This document shows, piece after piece, positions 35,520 to 47,336 of a DNA stretch of 64,000 nt (position 1 is the first letter of the stretch; every line of letters begins with the position of its first letter). The notes under the pieces are model-generated. The model worked only from the letters and a program-made list of their open reading frames with translations. It did no database searches and had not been told where the DNA came from. The DNA comes from Carallia brachiata (Eukaryota > Streptophyta > Magnoliopsida > Malpighiales > Rhizophoraceae): the NCBI GenBank assembly GCA_021464245.1, contig JADCRB010000001.1, forward strand, positions 4,349,186 through 4,413,185, read 5' to 3'. A program made the translations under genes and the position numbers.

Positions 35520-36660
35520 TACGAGATTTTTTTGGATAGAGGGTTCATTTGGCCTAGTGTTTTACCTTGGAGAGCTCTGCTGTTGTTTGTGACAAAAAAG
35601 GATGGCTCGATGAGATTATGCATTGATTACTAGTAGTTAAACAAGGTGACACTTAAAAATAAGTATCCCTTGCCAGGGATTGATGATCTGTTTCACCAAC
35701 TTTAGATAGCCCAATACTTTTCCAAGATTGATCTCTGCTCAAGTAGTCAGCTAAGAGTTAGAAAAGAAGATGTACATTAGGTGACTATTTGCACCAGATA
35801 GGGGCCCTATGAGTTTTTGATAATGTCTTTTGGCTTTATTAATGCTCCAACAACCATTATGGACTTAATGAATGGGATGTTCCGTCCTTTCTTTGATTAA
35901 TTTGTCATTGTCTTCATTGATGATATACTAGTTTACTCTAAAATGAAAGAGGAGGATGGGCAACATTAGACGTTGGTGTTTAAGACACTAAAAATTGAAC
36001 AATTGTAAGCGAAATTTAGTAAATGTGAATTTTTGTTGGAGAGTGTAACATTCCTAGGACATGTGATGTCCAAGAATGGAATAGAAGTGAATACTAAGAA
36101 AATTGAAACAATGAAACAATAGCCAAGATCGACTATAGTTACAAAGGTTCATGGTTTCTTAGGATTAGCTAGATACTATAGACAGTTTGTATAAGACTTT
36201 TCCAAACTAGTAGCACCATCAACCCAATTGACATAAAAGAAGGTCAAATTTGAGTGGACTGATGAGTGTGCATAGAGATTTCAATAATTAAAATAGTGTT
36301 TAACTTTTGCTCTAGTATTATCACCTCTGTCAGGCTATGGTCGTTTCATTGTATACTGTAATGCTTCAAGGGTTGGTTTAGGCTGTGTATTGATGCGAAA
36401 TGGTCGCGTCATTGCTTATAGGTCTAGACAACTTAAAAAGCATGAGCAAAATTATCCTACTCATGACTTGGAAATGCCTTAGTAATATTCACATTGAAGT
36501 TGTTGTGATATTATCTGTATGGTGAGGCTTTAAGTATGTTTTTCAACAGAAGGAGCTAAATTTGCAACAAAGGTAATAGGCAAAATTATTGGGAGATTAT
36601 AATCTTACCAATAATTACCATCTAGGTAAAACCAATAAAGTAACAGATGCTCTAAGCCAA
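35520..36660 (+). pseudogene. E1 reverse transcriptase and RNase H
   Basis: Recognisable blocks in order: [14 protein letters not shown] then two stops where R-Q is expected (about 35590-35640), [39 protein letters not shown], the catalytic VIVFIDDILVYSK (about 35903-35941, Asp-Asp intact), [30 protein letters not shown], and the RNase H part [17 protein letters not shown] and [20 protein letters not shown]. Stop codons interrupt almost every block, so there is no function. Confidence 0.88.
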
Positions 36661-36666
36661 TAGTCT

Positions 36667-36987
36667 ATGGAAAACTTAGCTCACGTTGATGCAAAAAAAG
36701 TGACCAATAGTGAAAGAGTTGCATGGATTATGGATATGGGGTTGAAGATGACAGTAAAAGGGTTAGGAGCATTACTTGGTCACTTAGAAGTGAAGCCTAA
36801 ACTTGTGGATAGAATCACTATAGCTCAAGATCAAGATCTTAAACTGAAGAAAGTGGTGAGTAATTCGAGGGATGGCAAGACTAAGGAATTCTCACTGGAG
36901 TCTAATGGGCTATTGAGGGTTCAAAGTCGATTGTGTGATCCAAATGTAGATGGTCTAAGGGAAGAAATTATGAGAGGAAATGTTTAA
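36667..36987 (+). pseudogene. E1 RNase H-integrase linker fragment
   Basis: A 106-codon stretch reads LGHLEVKPKLVDRITIAQDQ, then EFSLESNGLLRVQSRLCDPN and LREEIM. This matches the region before the integrase zinc-binding domain in Tekay/Del elements. A frameshift follows at the first His of the HHCC domain. Confidence 0.8.
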
Positions 36988-36989
36988 TT

Positions 36990-38190
36990 TAGCCTACACG
37001 ATGCATCTAGGTGTGAATAAAATTTATGGAGATCTGCATGAGTTTTATTGTTGGGTGAACGTAAAGAAAGAAGTAGTTGATTATGTTTCTAAATGCCTTG
37101 TTTATCAACAAGTTAAGGATGAGCACTAAAAACTAGTAGGGACACTTCAATCTCTTCCTATTCCTAAGTGGAAATGGGAAAGCATTGCGATGGAACTTGT
37201 TACAGGTTTACCAATCACAAGCGGAAGATGTGATTCTATTTCGGTGATTGTGGATATATTGACAAAAAGTGCTTATTTCTTACCGATCCATGTGACTTAT
37301 AGGTTTGACTGTTCGGCTTAACTATACACTGATCATATTATATGTTTCTAGGGAGTGCCATTGTTGATAGTATTAGACAAAGGATCTCAGTTCTCTTTTC
37401 AAATTTAAAAGAAATTTCAGAAAGTTATGGGTATTAGGTTGGACTTTGGTCCAATAGTTTATCCATAGACAGATGGTTAGTCTAAAAAAACTATCTAGAT
37501 CTTAGAAGACATGCTCAGGGCTTATGCAATGGACTTCGGGACCAACATCTTCCTCTTATTGAGTTTGCCTATAATAATAGCTACCAGTTTACCATTCAAA
37601 TGGCACCCTACGAACCTTTATATGGTCATAAGTGTCAATCACCTCTGTATTGGGGAGAACTAACAGAAAGAAAATAGCTGGAATCGATCTTGGGACCTAA
37701 TGTGTTGGAGCAAACATTAGAGAAGGTTCAGATCATCAAGGATCAAATGTTAATTACTCAAAGTTGGTAAAAATCTTATGCAGATTAAAGGAGATACGAG
37801 TTAAAATTCATGCTTGGGGACATGGTATTTTAAAAAGTGTTTTCCATGATAGGAATGGTTTGTTTTGGTAAGAGAGAGAATCTTAAACTGAGATATATCG
37901 GTCCTTATGAGATTCTAGAGTGGGTAGGTACGATGGCCTATTGGTTGGCTCTTCTACCACCTCATTTCAGAGTATATATTGTGTTTCATGTATCAATGAT
38001 TTAGAAGTACATTTATGATGAGTCACACGTATAGCTTTGCACTCAATTGAAATTCGGGAGAATCTGTCATATGAAGATCATCCCATAATTATTTTGGGGT
38101 ATAATGTTAGGAAACTTCATTCAAAAGAAATAGTCGCATGGGAGGTTGAAATGTACATGAGGGCGAGGTATTTGCAGCTATTTCACAATG
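36990..38190 (+). pseudogene. E1 integrase core and chromodomain-like tail
   Basis: Blocks, in changing frames: the HHCC region (about 36990-37110), SVIVDILTKSAYFLPIH (first catalytic Asp, about 37235-37290), VLDKGSQF (second Asp, about 37370-37395), EFAYNNSYQ (about 37560), APYEPLYGHKCQSPLYWGEL (about 37600-37665), LRYIGPYEILEWVG (about 37890-37930) and FHVSMI. A C-terminal stretch VRKLHSKEIVAWEVEM at about 38105-38155 has the pattern of the chromodomain that directs chromoviruses to heterochromatin. Multiple stops. Confidence 0.8.
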
Positions 38191-38239
38191 GTAAGTAAGC
38201 ATATATTATAAATTCGAGGACAAATTTTTTTTGGTAGAC

Positions 38240-38547
38240 TATATAATAATTGCAAAAAAAAAAAAAAAAGAGGAAGAAAATCATTAGGTGATGTATAAGC
38301 TTAAGATAGGATCGCCCTTATCAAATTAAATTATTTTTTTCCCTTTTCTTTCTTTTTATTTTTCTTTTTTTTCCTTTATTTTTCCTCCGAAGCCTGATGT
38401 TCACTTTTTCAATTTTCCTTCCACTCAACAACTACTCCTCTCCTTGCTATCTACCACTAGAGAGCCAACCACCACACCACTACCATTGGCCACAACAATC
38501 GCCATGTCCTACTCCCGTGGTTGTCATTGCTACCATCAAACATTCAT

Positions 38548-38591
<44 letters not shown>

Positions 38592-40718
38592 ATTTAAGGT
38601 TGAATGGCAAAATTGAAGCTTTTAGGGTATATATAATTACAAATGGGGATTAATTGAAGCGAATTGAAGGTTCAAGTTTAGTTTTGTAGGAGATCGAAGC
38701 CCATGGCACAAGACCCACGAATTTTGAAGGCAAGTTGGTAATATTGGGTTGATTTTTTATGAACTAGAGTTTGTTTCGGCTTTAAGAAAGTAGAAATAAA
38801 TATTGAGAATGAAAAGGGTTGTGTTTAATTGAGGTAGGAAGAGAAACTTGCAAAATTTCAGAATTTGTGGAGTAGTATAGATAGATAAATTGGTGGCTAA
38901 ATACAAACTAGTTTTCTAGGCATTTGCTGTTAGACAGCATGTATTATGGGATTTGTAATTAATTATTGACTTTCAGTTTTCATATAAAATTTATACTGGA
39001 CTAAGTAGACATATAATCTTATGTGAAAAAAATTTTCGAGGTCAAAATGTCCAAAAAGTATTTTTAATAAATTCCCAAATCATGCTGTTAATTTTTGACA
39101 AATTGGGTAAAAATCTATATTTCAAACAACGAGAGTTCATAATTGAAGAGAGAAAGAGCGATCACATGTTATGGAGTCCAAGGGGCAATTCCATCAATTA
39201 TATCTATATTTGTCATTCTCATTATCTTAATGATGTTGTTTATATCTTTGCTTTTGTTTTTTATAAGTTTGACAAAGGCTACACCATCATCTTCTCAACC
39301 ATTCTCACAATAAGAATTTTGCTTTTGATTTGTAAGTAGTTATAATATGTGCAATATGTTAGGCATATTACTTGTATATATACTTATGCTATTACTTGAT
39401 AATTATCTATTTAAAATAAAATAATTTTGAGAATTTGATCAATTTATGATAAATGTATTTGGTTAACATTTTTAAAACAATTAGAAACCTGTAGGTAAAG
39501 AAGAGTGGTTCGACAGGATCGACTTATATTTATGTATAATTTACTTTAATTATTTTAGTGTTTGATAGATGATTTATTGGGACTTTTGACATCATTGAAA
39601 ATCTTGAGGTATTTTTGGAGTGACTTTTAGAGCTGTTTGGATTTTAACTCTATTTGAGTCGGGCTTATGATGTTAGTTTAACAATTTGTGATTACAGTAT
39701 TTATGAAATTGAAAATACCTGATAGCTTATTTTCATATAAAAGAATGGTTAATAATCATTCTAGGAAAATCATTTTAGAAAATGAGCATTCTGAAAATTA
39801 AGACAATTAAAATTTATTTATTCATAATTGGGTTATTTTATTATATGTTAACCATCATTAACATATTTAGATTAAAACGTAATTGTTGGATGCTCAGCTA
39901 TCGGATTAGGCGGTACTCAATGTGTACATCACGTTTATTGGTTATACACCAATATTTCACATTTTGGTGACATAAGGGAGATTCAAGTGTGAATGATTGG
40001 CTAGTCATAATGTGGTATATTTATATTTATATTTATATTTATATATGGATATGATTTGATAGAAGTGATTGCTCTCATTACTTCTCTCCTTCTATGTCCG
40101 AAGTTTTGCATAATATATATGTGTATGTATGCGATTAATACCTGATTGTGTTTTTCAACTATTATATATATTTTTCATTGTATATATATTTTTGTGTAAT
40201 AGGAACATCGTATTTTATCGTGTTATTTACCTAATTGAGCTTATTTCCCATGTTGTGCATATTATAACTACTCACAAAGTGGCTATATTCATTCCTTAAC
40301 TCTTAACATTTTCCAACTAGCTAGTGATTGACATGGTCATCCTCTGCCATTATTGGATTCCTAGTAAAGATTTGATGTATTAAACTACAGTTTAATTTGA
40401 TTGTTTTCATCATTAGTGCTCCACTAGACTTTTCGCATTTATAATAATGTAGTTGGGAACTATCATGGTGTTTTTTACTATTTTGGCTATGACTTATAGG
40501 CTTAGATCTGTTGATATTTAGAGTTTATATTTGAGATTATAGATTATATTATTTTGCATTTGGTATATAATATGTTTGTCTGCTTAGTTGTAAATGTTAT
40601 GTTTTATATTTTTCTACAGAGCATGAGTTGTCATTTTATTTTCAAGTTTACGTTACCTATGGCGAGTTGGCTACCTTGAGTAGTGTGCCAGTCACGACTC
40701 ATATTTTTGGTCGTGACA
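38240..40718 (+). repeat. 3' LTR of E1 (about 2.48 kb, left end approximate)
   Basis: The start is placed after AATTCGAGGACAAATTTTTT, the usual pol end and polypurine region of these elements; the expected initial TG is mutated, so the boundary is uncertain by about 10 bp. The right end CGTGACA is exact and matches the 5' LTR end. A (CT)n tract lies at about 38548-38589. Small open frames inside are not genes. Confidence 0.75.
38548..38589. repeat. (CT)n microsatellite
   Basis: About 20 CT dinucleotides within the E1 3' LTR, in the region expected to form the transcribed leader. Confidence 0.95.
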
Positions 40719-41850
40719 TTCACTAACATGCATTTAATCAATCACAAACTAAATTATGACAAAACAGTCCACTTTTGAGTTCATGTTCATGCTTAAATAC
40801 TCATAAACAAGCTATATCATCCTAATTGATTACTTTGAACTTGGCAGCCCACAAAACCACGTTTTAGGCATCATTTTAAGGTATTTAACACCTTAGGATA
40901 TACTTAAAATAATTTCAAATTAAATTCTATCAAAACAATCCATTCATCTACCAAAATAATTCACACAATCTTTAGAACAGAAGTAAACTACCTTAAGTAG
41001 CACACATGATTCTAATCAGTTTCTTTCAACTTGACAGCTCTTAATACCCTTTATTAAACATCCTTTTAAGATCAAAATCATCATTTTAAGTCTCAAATTT
41101 GGCAACAAATCAAAACAATCCTTTAAAGTGTAGTTTAAGCTTACTTACATGGTTATTAGAGCCAATTGAACAAGCTAAAACTAATCAAAACAGTCTCTAT
41201 ACACTCTATTTTAACCTTTTAATGATCAATGCATAATTAATATTTTTACTAAGTCTCTAACTTGAACAGCCCCTTACTAAGTGAAAAAATTATACAAAGA
41301 ATACTCAAAACTATTATTTCTTGCCATTAATTGATTTCCAACTAGGCAGTCCATGTTTTGACCTCTAACCAAGCATCTAACTTGCAAACTAAGGTTCTTT
41401 AATCAATTTCCAATAAGCCTTTATCTTTATCATTTATTTTATAGGTTTCAAGTATTAGAACTACAAAACTACACTTACACTTTACTTAAACATCGAAACT
41501 AACTTGTAACCTAAGTTGTTTCAAGCACAAAGTCACTTCCCTACCTATACTACTACCTTCCTCTTCCTTTCATACCATCATCGCAACTAAAACAATCTAC
41601 AAACATAAACGTTTGAACATATGTTGCATGTAAGAGTATAGAATTCTTGCACTAAGAACACAATTTTATCACAACAAGCTTCAAACATGTTATTAAACAT
41701 CAAAACCCAACAACCAACCTCATAATATGTTATTAACAACTTCAAAACCAATATCAACACCACAAACAATATTTGTAATGGTAGGTGAGGCATTCTCACT
41801 TAAATTTTAGGTTGAAACCACAAGAAAAGGTTTGCTTCCTTTTCCTTCTA
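40719..41850 (-). repeat. Inverted fragment of the element-T LTR, right piece
   Basis: This is the continuation of 29768-31147 after the LINE+E1 block. On the minus strand it matches the T LTRs from about 55150 to 56600 (for example ATTTAAGCATGAACATG, CAAACTGCATAATTT-type sequence, and the GTGGTGTTGATATTG block). It has only one copy of the ~81-bp repeat found twice in T's left LTR and four times in its right LTR. The first ~830 bp of the LTR is absent. Confidence 0.8.
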
Positions 41851-42501
41851 GCTCTTAGCTTGAACCCAAAAATCCATCATACAACTTCCTCTTCAAATAT
41901 TTAGATAGGAAAAGGGCACAATTAGAGGTAAATTTTAGTCTTCAAATTTAAAAAAGTATTTCCATAAAAAGTCCAATTATACTTATATAGGTTCTACCAA
42001 TTCCAGTTACAAACTTATGCAAACACTTAATATCATCAGCAATTTTAGGTACTATAAGCATGGAAATAGACAAAGAACTCATACCAACTACACAAGAAGC
42101 AACATATATTACCATCTCGACTACCCCAATGGGACAACATTCAGATAAAAGTGCTCCAATCCTGGGTTCTTCAAAATATGAAAGATTCATTATAGGATTT
42201 CTATTTTTTTTTTAACCATCATCAGTTTTTAGTCCATTGTCATATTTTAGGCCCATAACTTTTGAACTATTTAAGTAATTTCTTTATTCACAAAATTTTT
42301 CAGATGAGGTAGAATTTCAAGAAAATAGGCAAAGGAAGCTTTAAGCCCCCAATTAAATTTACCATCACCCCAAACATTTTTCTTTACAAATTAGCTGTCA
42401 TCTCTTAAGTTGAACTCTTCGGGAGTTGGAAGATATTGGTAGGATCAAAATTAACCTTAGGCTTTAAGAAGTGAACTGATTGTGTAGATTCTATATGTTT
42501 A
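41851..42501 (-). other. Interior of element N, with an unclassified 80-codon frame
   Basis: A minus frame at 42190-41948 (beginning MNLSYFEEPRIGALL) is open but unlike any retroelement or host domain I know. The stretch lies between the inverted T-LTR fragment and the left target duplication of element M. Nothing else is recognisable. Confidence 0.25.
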
Positions 42502-42858
42502 CGTTACAATCTGCAATGGATCAATGGCCTTGACCTTAACCTTGTCCCTTAGCTAAATGCCTGCGATCAATCTTGGAGAGAAATAGGGAAGCAAATGACT
42601 ACAGTTAAACAATAAGGTTTGAATTGTGAACATAGCTACTTTTATTCATAAACAACCACTCTTTTCTAAAGGCCCAAAGTACAATGAGAATTTAGAGAAC
42701 TTGGCACACTACTTCCATCATGCTAACAATAATAAACATATAAAAAATTAAACATCATAGTGGCAGGATCCACTAACAACATAATTGGCAATCATAACTA
42801 CCCAACTCTACCCCACTACCCCAGACATGTGCTCACACATTTAAAGGAACATATAACA
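42502..42858 (-). repeat. 3' LTR of element M (357 bp)
   Basis: The minus strand begins TGTTATATGTTCC at 42858, preceded by the purine-rich GTCTGGGAGGACAGA (a polypurine tract, about 42860-42874). It ends GATTGTAACG at 42502, with the final CA changed to CG. Confidence 0.9.
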
Positions 42859-42899
42859 ATCTGTCCTCCCAGACATGATCCATTTCCTTAAGGATAAAA

Positions 42900-44300
42900 A
42901 AGCTAGGAAACTCTTAGTAGAAATTCTCTTTGTTGATCCAGTTGGCATTTGAAGAATTCGATCCCATCCATTTAATCAACAACTATCGGTCCTTCTCCGA
43001 TTACACAAGCCCCGAAGATGTCCTCGGACTGCTTGTTGTCTTCCTCTAATCCTTTGCCAAGCTCAGGGAGTTCTGAATGCACTTGAACATTGTCTCCCAT
43101 TTTCTTCTTTAATAATGAAATAAGAAAGATTGGATGAACGTGACTCAAAGCTATTAATTATAATTGTAAGCAACTTTTCTCACACGTTCAATGACTTGGA
43201 AAGGCCCATAAAAATGAGTAGCTAACTTTTGAAATTTTTTGGAACAAGGCTAATTGTCAGTGAGGCTGAATTTTCAAATAAACTTAATCTTCTACTTCAA
43301 ACTCCCAGTCGACTTGTGATCGATCATATATATTTTTTTCATCTAATTTTGAGTTATTTGGAGATGATCCCTCAACTCTCGTATTACTGCATCCTTTTGC
43401 ACAAGAGTTTCCTCAACAGCCTGCACACAAGTAGTCCATGGAATGTAAGAAAGAAGAGTGGGAAGAGGTCTTCCATATACAACCTCGAATAAACTAGTTT
43501 TGGTGGAGGAATGGCAGCTAATATTGTAGCAGTATTCAGTCTAAATAGCCTAAACAACCCATTTTAACCATTCTTTTGGCCCAAAACTAGTAACACTAGA
43601 GATACTTGTTAATGATTTGATTGACTGCCTCAGTTTGGGCTTCCATTCATGTATGATAAGAAGAGTTGAAATTAAAACGGGTGCTTTGTAATTTGAAGAG
43701 CTCCTTCCAAAATGAACTTGTGAAGGCAGGATCTCGATTACAAATAATAGATTGGGGCATTCCGAAAAGCTTGAAGATATGGTTAAAGAAGACTTGAGCT
43801 ATGTCAGGTGCTGTATAAGGATGAGAGACTAGAATGAAGTAAGCATATTTTGAGAGATGGTCAACAACCACCATAAGAGTGGACTTTCTTTTAAAGGGAG
43901 GAAGTCCATCATGAACTCTATAGATATTTCTACTCAAACTTGTGTTGAAATAGGAAGAGGTTACAATAAGCTCGTCTGATCTTGCAAGTCAACTTTGTGC
44001 CTTTGAAAATGTCACATTCTTTGATGAAATAGCAGATGGTATTGTTCATTTTCCTCCAATAAAACACTTTTTTGAGATAATTGAGGGTTTTGAAGTATCT
44101 TTTATAGTAGCAACCATATATATCCTCAAGAAAACTTGGAATTGACAAAAAATTCTTAGGGAGATATATCTTTTCCTTAAAGAATAGAACCCCATATTTG
44201 ATCTGTCAAAGCCCCAATTCTTGTCCTTCTCGAACCAACAGCTGCAGCTTTTGCAAGTCTGGATGAGCATCATTTTCTTCTTGAGCTGTTTCTAACCACT
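42900..44300 (-). pseudogene. Element M integrase
   Basis: On the minus strand: the HHCC/C-x-x-C region around 44150-43990 (ECDIFKGTK), catalytic MVVVDHLSKYAYFILVSHPY (43880-43820), the second Asp block MPQSIICNRDPAFTSSFWKE (about 43765-43700), FEVVYGRPLPTLLSYIP (about 43480-43430), a FYGPFQVIERV block near 43210-43180 and LLKKKMGDNVQ near 43110-43080. Several frame changes occur, and the position of the catalytic Glu is not clear. Confidence 0.8.
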
Positions 44301-44379
44301 ATGGAATCCAAGATAAACGAGCTAGGATTTTAGGCTGTCCACACCTAGATAGTGCATCTGCTATTGTATTAGAGTTGTC

Positions 44380-45470
44380 TTATTGATACTCAATCTAGAA
44401 ATCATATTCTAAAAGTTTGACAATCCATTTTTGTTGAGCCTTTGTTGCATTCTGCTGCTTCCAAAGCTACCTGAGACTTCACTAATCAGTTTGATGATAA
44501 AAGGATATACAAAAGGTAAGGACACTACCTCTGGATAGCAATAGTTAAAGCTATTAATTCCTTTTCATAGGTTGAAAGAGAGGGATGTTTACCTAGAAGA
44601 ATAGTGCTGAATTAGGCAATGGGGTGCTTATTTTACATCAGCAATTCCTTAATTCTGGTACCAAAGGTATCCCACTTATTGACAAAAGGAATTGTAAAGT
44701 TAGGAAGAGTTAAAATTGGAGCTTTGGATAAGGCTTTCTTAAGACAATTGAAAGCCTGATATGCATCCTCATCACATTAGAAAGCATTCTTTCAAAGTAA
44801 AGTAGTAAGGGGTCAAACAATGACACCCTAACGAGTAATAAATTCACGGTAATACCTAGTTAATCTAAAGAATCCGTGAAGCTCTTTTACAAAAGAAGGT
44901 TTTGCCTAATGAACCATTGCCTGAATCTTCTTCAGATAAGCCATGACTCATTTTTCACAAGTAACATGCCCCAAATAATAGATTTGTTATTGAAAAAGAA
45001 AAAAATATTATTCTTGCTTTATAACAAGTTAGTTATTGTTTAGAATTGGAAAGACCTTTCAAACATAAATCAAATGCTCTTCCCTTACCCTACTATATAT
45101 CAAGATATCGTCAAAGAATACTAAAATAAATTTTCTCAAATATTCTTTGAAAATATCATTCATAAGTACTTGAAAAGTAGATAGAGCATTAGTGAGTCTG
45201 AATGGTATTACCAAAAATGCATAGTATCTGTGACACATCTTTGGCATGCATGCAAATTTGGTGACACCTAGAACGTAAGTCAAGCTTTGTGAACCATCGT
45301 GCTTTATGAAGCTCTTCAAGAAATTCTTCAATCACTAGAATTGAGAATTTGTCAATGATTGTGAGACGACTGAGCGATCAATAATCTACACAAAACCACC
45401 AAGATCCATCACTCTTTTTGATAAGAAATACTGGAGAAGAAAATGGACTTCAACTTGAGCAAATAATTCT
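44380..45470 (-). pseudogene. Element M reverse transcriptase and RNase H
   Basis: On the minus strand: FSSPVFLIKKSDGSWWFCVD (about 45440-45380), then in the 45331-45059 frame [20 protein letters not shown] and [11 protein letters not shown] (the YxDD-type catalytic box as FFDD), then LGHVTCEK (about 44970-44945) and LTRYYREFI (about 44875-44845). The RNase H part ALTIAIQR lies near 44545-44525. Multiple stops. Confidence 0.82.
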
Positions 45471-45719
45471 TTGCTCTCGCATCTCAGCCATCATTTTTTC
45501 AATTTTTTTTCAAAATGCGGGTACCAAAAAGGTCATACATTTACAGATGCACTATCCAAAGGCAAAGGATACAATGATTGTGACTACTGGTAGAAAGGAG
45601 TCCTGTGGTAGCTTTGAATACTATTGGATATCCTTGTTGAAGCTACCCCCTCTCCTCATTCTCCATAGAAATTTTTGCACTTGTACAATCCAACAACAAC
45701 AACAAAAACATAGCTTTCT

Positions 45720-47110
45720 AATTATTGCTATTTAAGGCCTTGATGAACATCTTCTCATGGACCAACCAAGATTTTTAGTTACAGTTCCTTACAAGATGAC
45801 TGGCCCTTGGCTAGTTATAAATTTCTTCGCCATATCTTTGAATTTCCATAAGATTGACCCCAATAATTGAAGCCATTGTGCTTCCAACACAACATCGCAT
45901 CCCTTTAGAGGTAGAAGTAGGAAGCCGATTTTGAAAAGAGAATCTCAAAGATAGATGGGTACCTCTTTACAAATTTAAAACCTTAGAAGTCGTTCTCCAC
46001 TAGCCACCATCACTCGCATTGTAGGACCTAGTTCGGTTGGTAAGCTAGCTATCTTACCACTCAATCATGGAGAAAATTGTATGTTGACCCAGAATCAACT
46101 ATCATTATGATGGACCGATGGTTAACTCCTTCACTCTAGCCTGAATCCTCATAGTTTAGGGTATTGGAACCCCTGTCAAAGCATATAAAGAGTTGGTAGG
46201 AGACTCTGTATTATCCTCTTCACTGGCCTCCCACAAGAAAAATGAGAGATGTTCCATCTCCTGTTCAAGCTCAATGAAAAACAGCTTTTTACACTAATGA
46301 TCAGTCGTATAAGGTTCATTGCAATGAAAACAAAGTCCTTGACGACGTTGCTATTAGAGTTTGGCTAATGTAAATATTTAAATGGTACCTATAATAAGTC
46401 CAATACTCAATCTAGCAGTCCTTTCCCAGAGATTTGTTGTTGTTGCGATAAATGCTAACAAGATTATTTTAGATGCCTTTTCCCTGAATTGCAAATCGTT
46501 GGTCTTTAAAACTTCAACTCTCGTAGATTCTAGCTAACCTAATAGCTTCATTTAAGTTGAGTGGCCTTTGCGCTTGGACATCTACTCATAGGCTCTCTTT
46601 GAGCCCACTGATAAAAGCCCCAACTTTTTGAGAATCCCATAACATTCCAGCCTTAAACAAAAGGCGATCAACTGAACATCGTAATCATGCAAATTTCTTG
46701 TTTGTTTCGATTTGCATTAGTCAACAAAATCATTCTTGAAGGTTGAAGTCTCATATCTATTAAGAAGATTTGTTTTTAGGCACTCCTCTGTTAAGTTTTG
46801 TTTTGCTTGCTGTTGTTGTTGATACCACAATTGGACGTCGCCTTCCATGTGATAGGCTACAATATGGATTTGATCTTCAAGGGTAGTTCATTGAAAATCA
46901 AAGAATTCTTAGATTTATCATATTTTGAAAAATCACGCTTTGCCAATTCAGGGGCAACACTCCTACTTGAACTTCCTCTTTGGTAGTTATAACAAATGGC
47001 CGAGGCTTGTTGGTAGATTTTTTCTCTTTAAAACATGATAATTCTAAAAGCTGCTTCATTACTTGTTCCAGTCTAATGCTAAAGCTAGCCATCTTCCTTT
47101 GGAGCTATTG
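45720..47110 (-). pseudogene. Element M gag and protease region
   Basis: The minus frame at 47092-46898 (RLEQVMKQLLELSCFKEKKS) starts gag. Further on, FISGLKESL, VDVQAQRPLNLNEAIRLARI (about 46600-46530), a protease-region block CDVVLEAQWLQLLGSILWKF (about 45895-45835) and MAKKFITSQGPV follow. This is the gag-protease text of plant Ty3/gypsy elements, heavily broken. The zinc-knuckle cysteines (about 46380-46320) are only partly preserved. Confidence 0.72.
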
Positions 47111-47145
47111 AAGGTTGAAGTCTTGTTAAGTGTCGACCATTACTA

Positions 47146-47157
47146 GCTCTGATACCA
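47146..47157 (-). other. Element M primer-binding site
   Basis: The minus strand reads an exact TGGTATCAGAGC, three bases inside the 5' LTR end at 47161. Confidence 0.92.
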
Positions 47158-47160
47158 CGT

Positions 47161-47336
47161 TGTTATAATCTATGATGGATCAATGGCCTTGAGCTCAAGC
47201 TTGTCCCCTAATTGAACACTTGTGAGATATCTTGGAGAGAAATAGGGAAGAAAATAATTGCAGTTAAACAATAAGGTTTGAATTGTGAAGATGACTACTT
47301 TTATTAACAAACAACTAACCTTTTATAAAGGCCCAA
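47161..47336 (-). repeat. 5' LTR of element M, inner piece
   Basis: This is the part of M's 5' LTR next to the priming site. It aligns with 42502-42677 (ATGGATCAATGGCCTTGA, TTGGAGAGAAATAGGGAAG and so on) and is cut at 47336 by element T's insertion. The remainder is at 58087-58277. Confidence 0.9.

Larger units (their letters stand above)
33641..40718 (+). mobile_element. Element E1: Ty3/gypsy chromovirus with truncated 5' LTR
   Basis: The order on the plus strand is: 5' LTR remnant (33641-34264), priming site TGGTATCAGAGC (34269-34280), gag remnant, protease/RT/RNase H, integrase, chromodomain-like tail, polypurine region near 38215-38232, and a 3' LTR of about 2.48 kb ending CGTGACA at 40718. 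The gene order RT-RNase H-integrase defines Ty3/gypsy. The pol text has dozens of stops, many at codons expected to be CAG, CAA, CGA or TGG, which is a cytosine-deamination pattern. The 5' LTR keeps only its last ~620 bp and abuts the LINE. The whole block from 31148 to 40718 interrupts the inverted T-LTR fragment. Confidence 0.88.
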
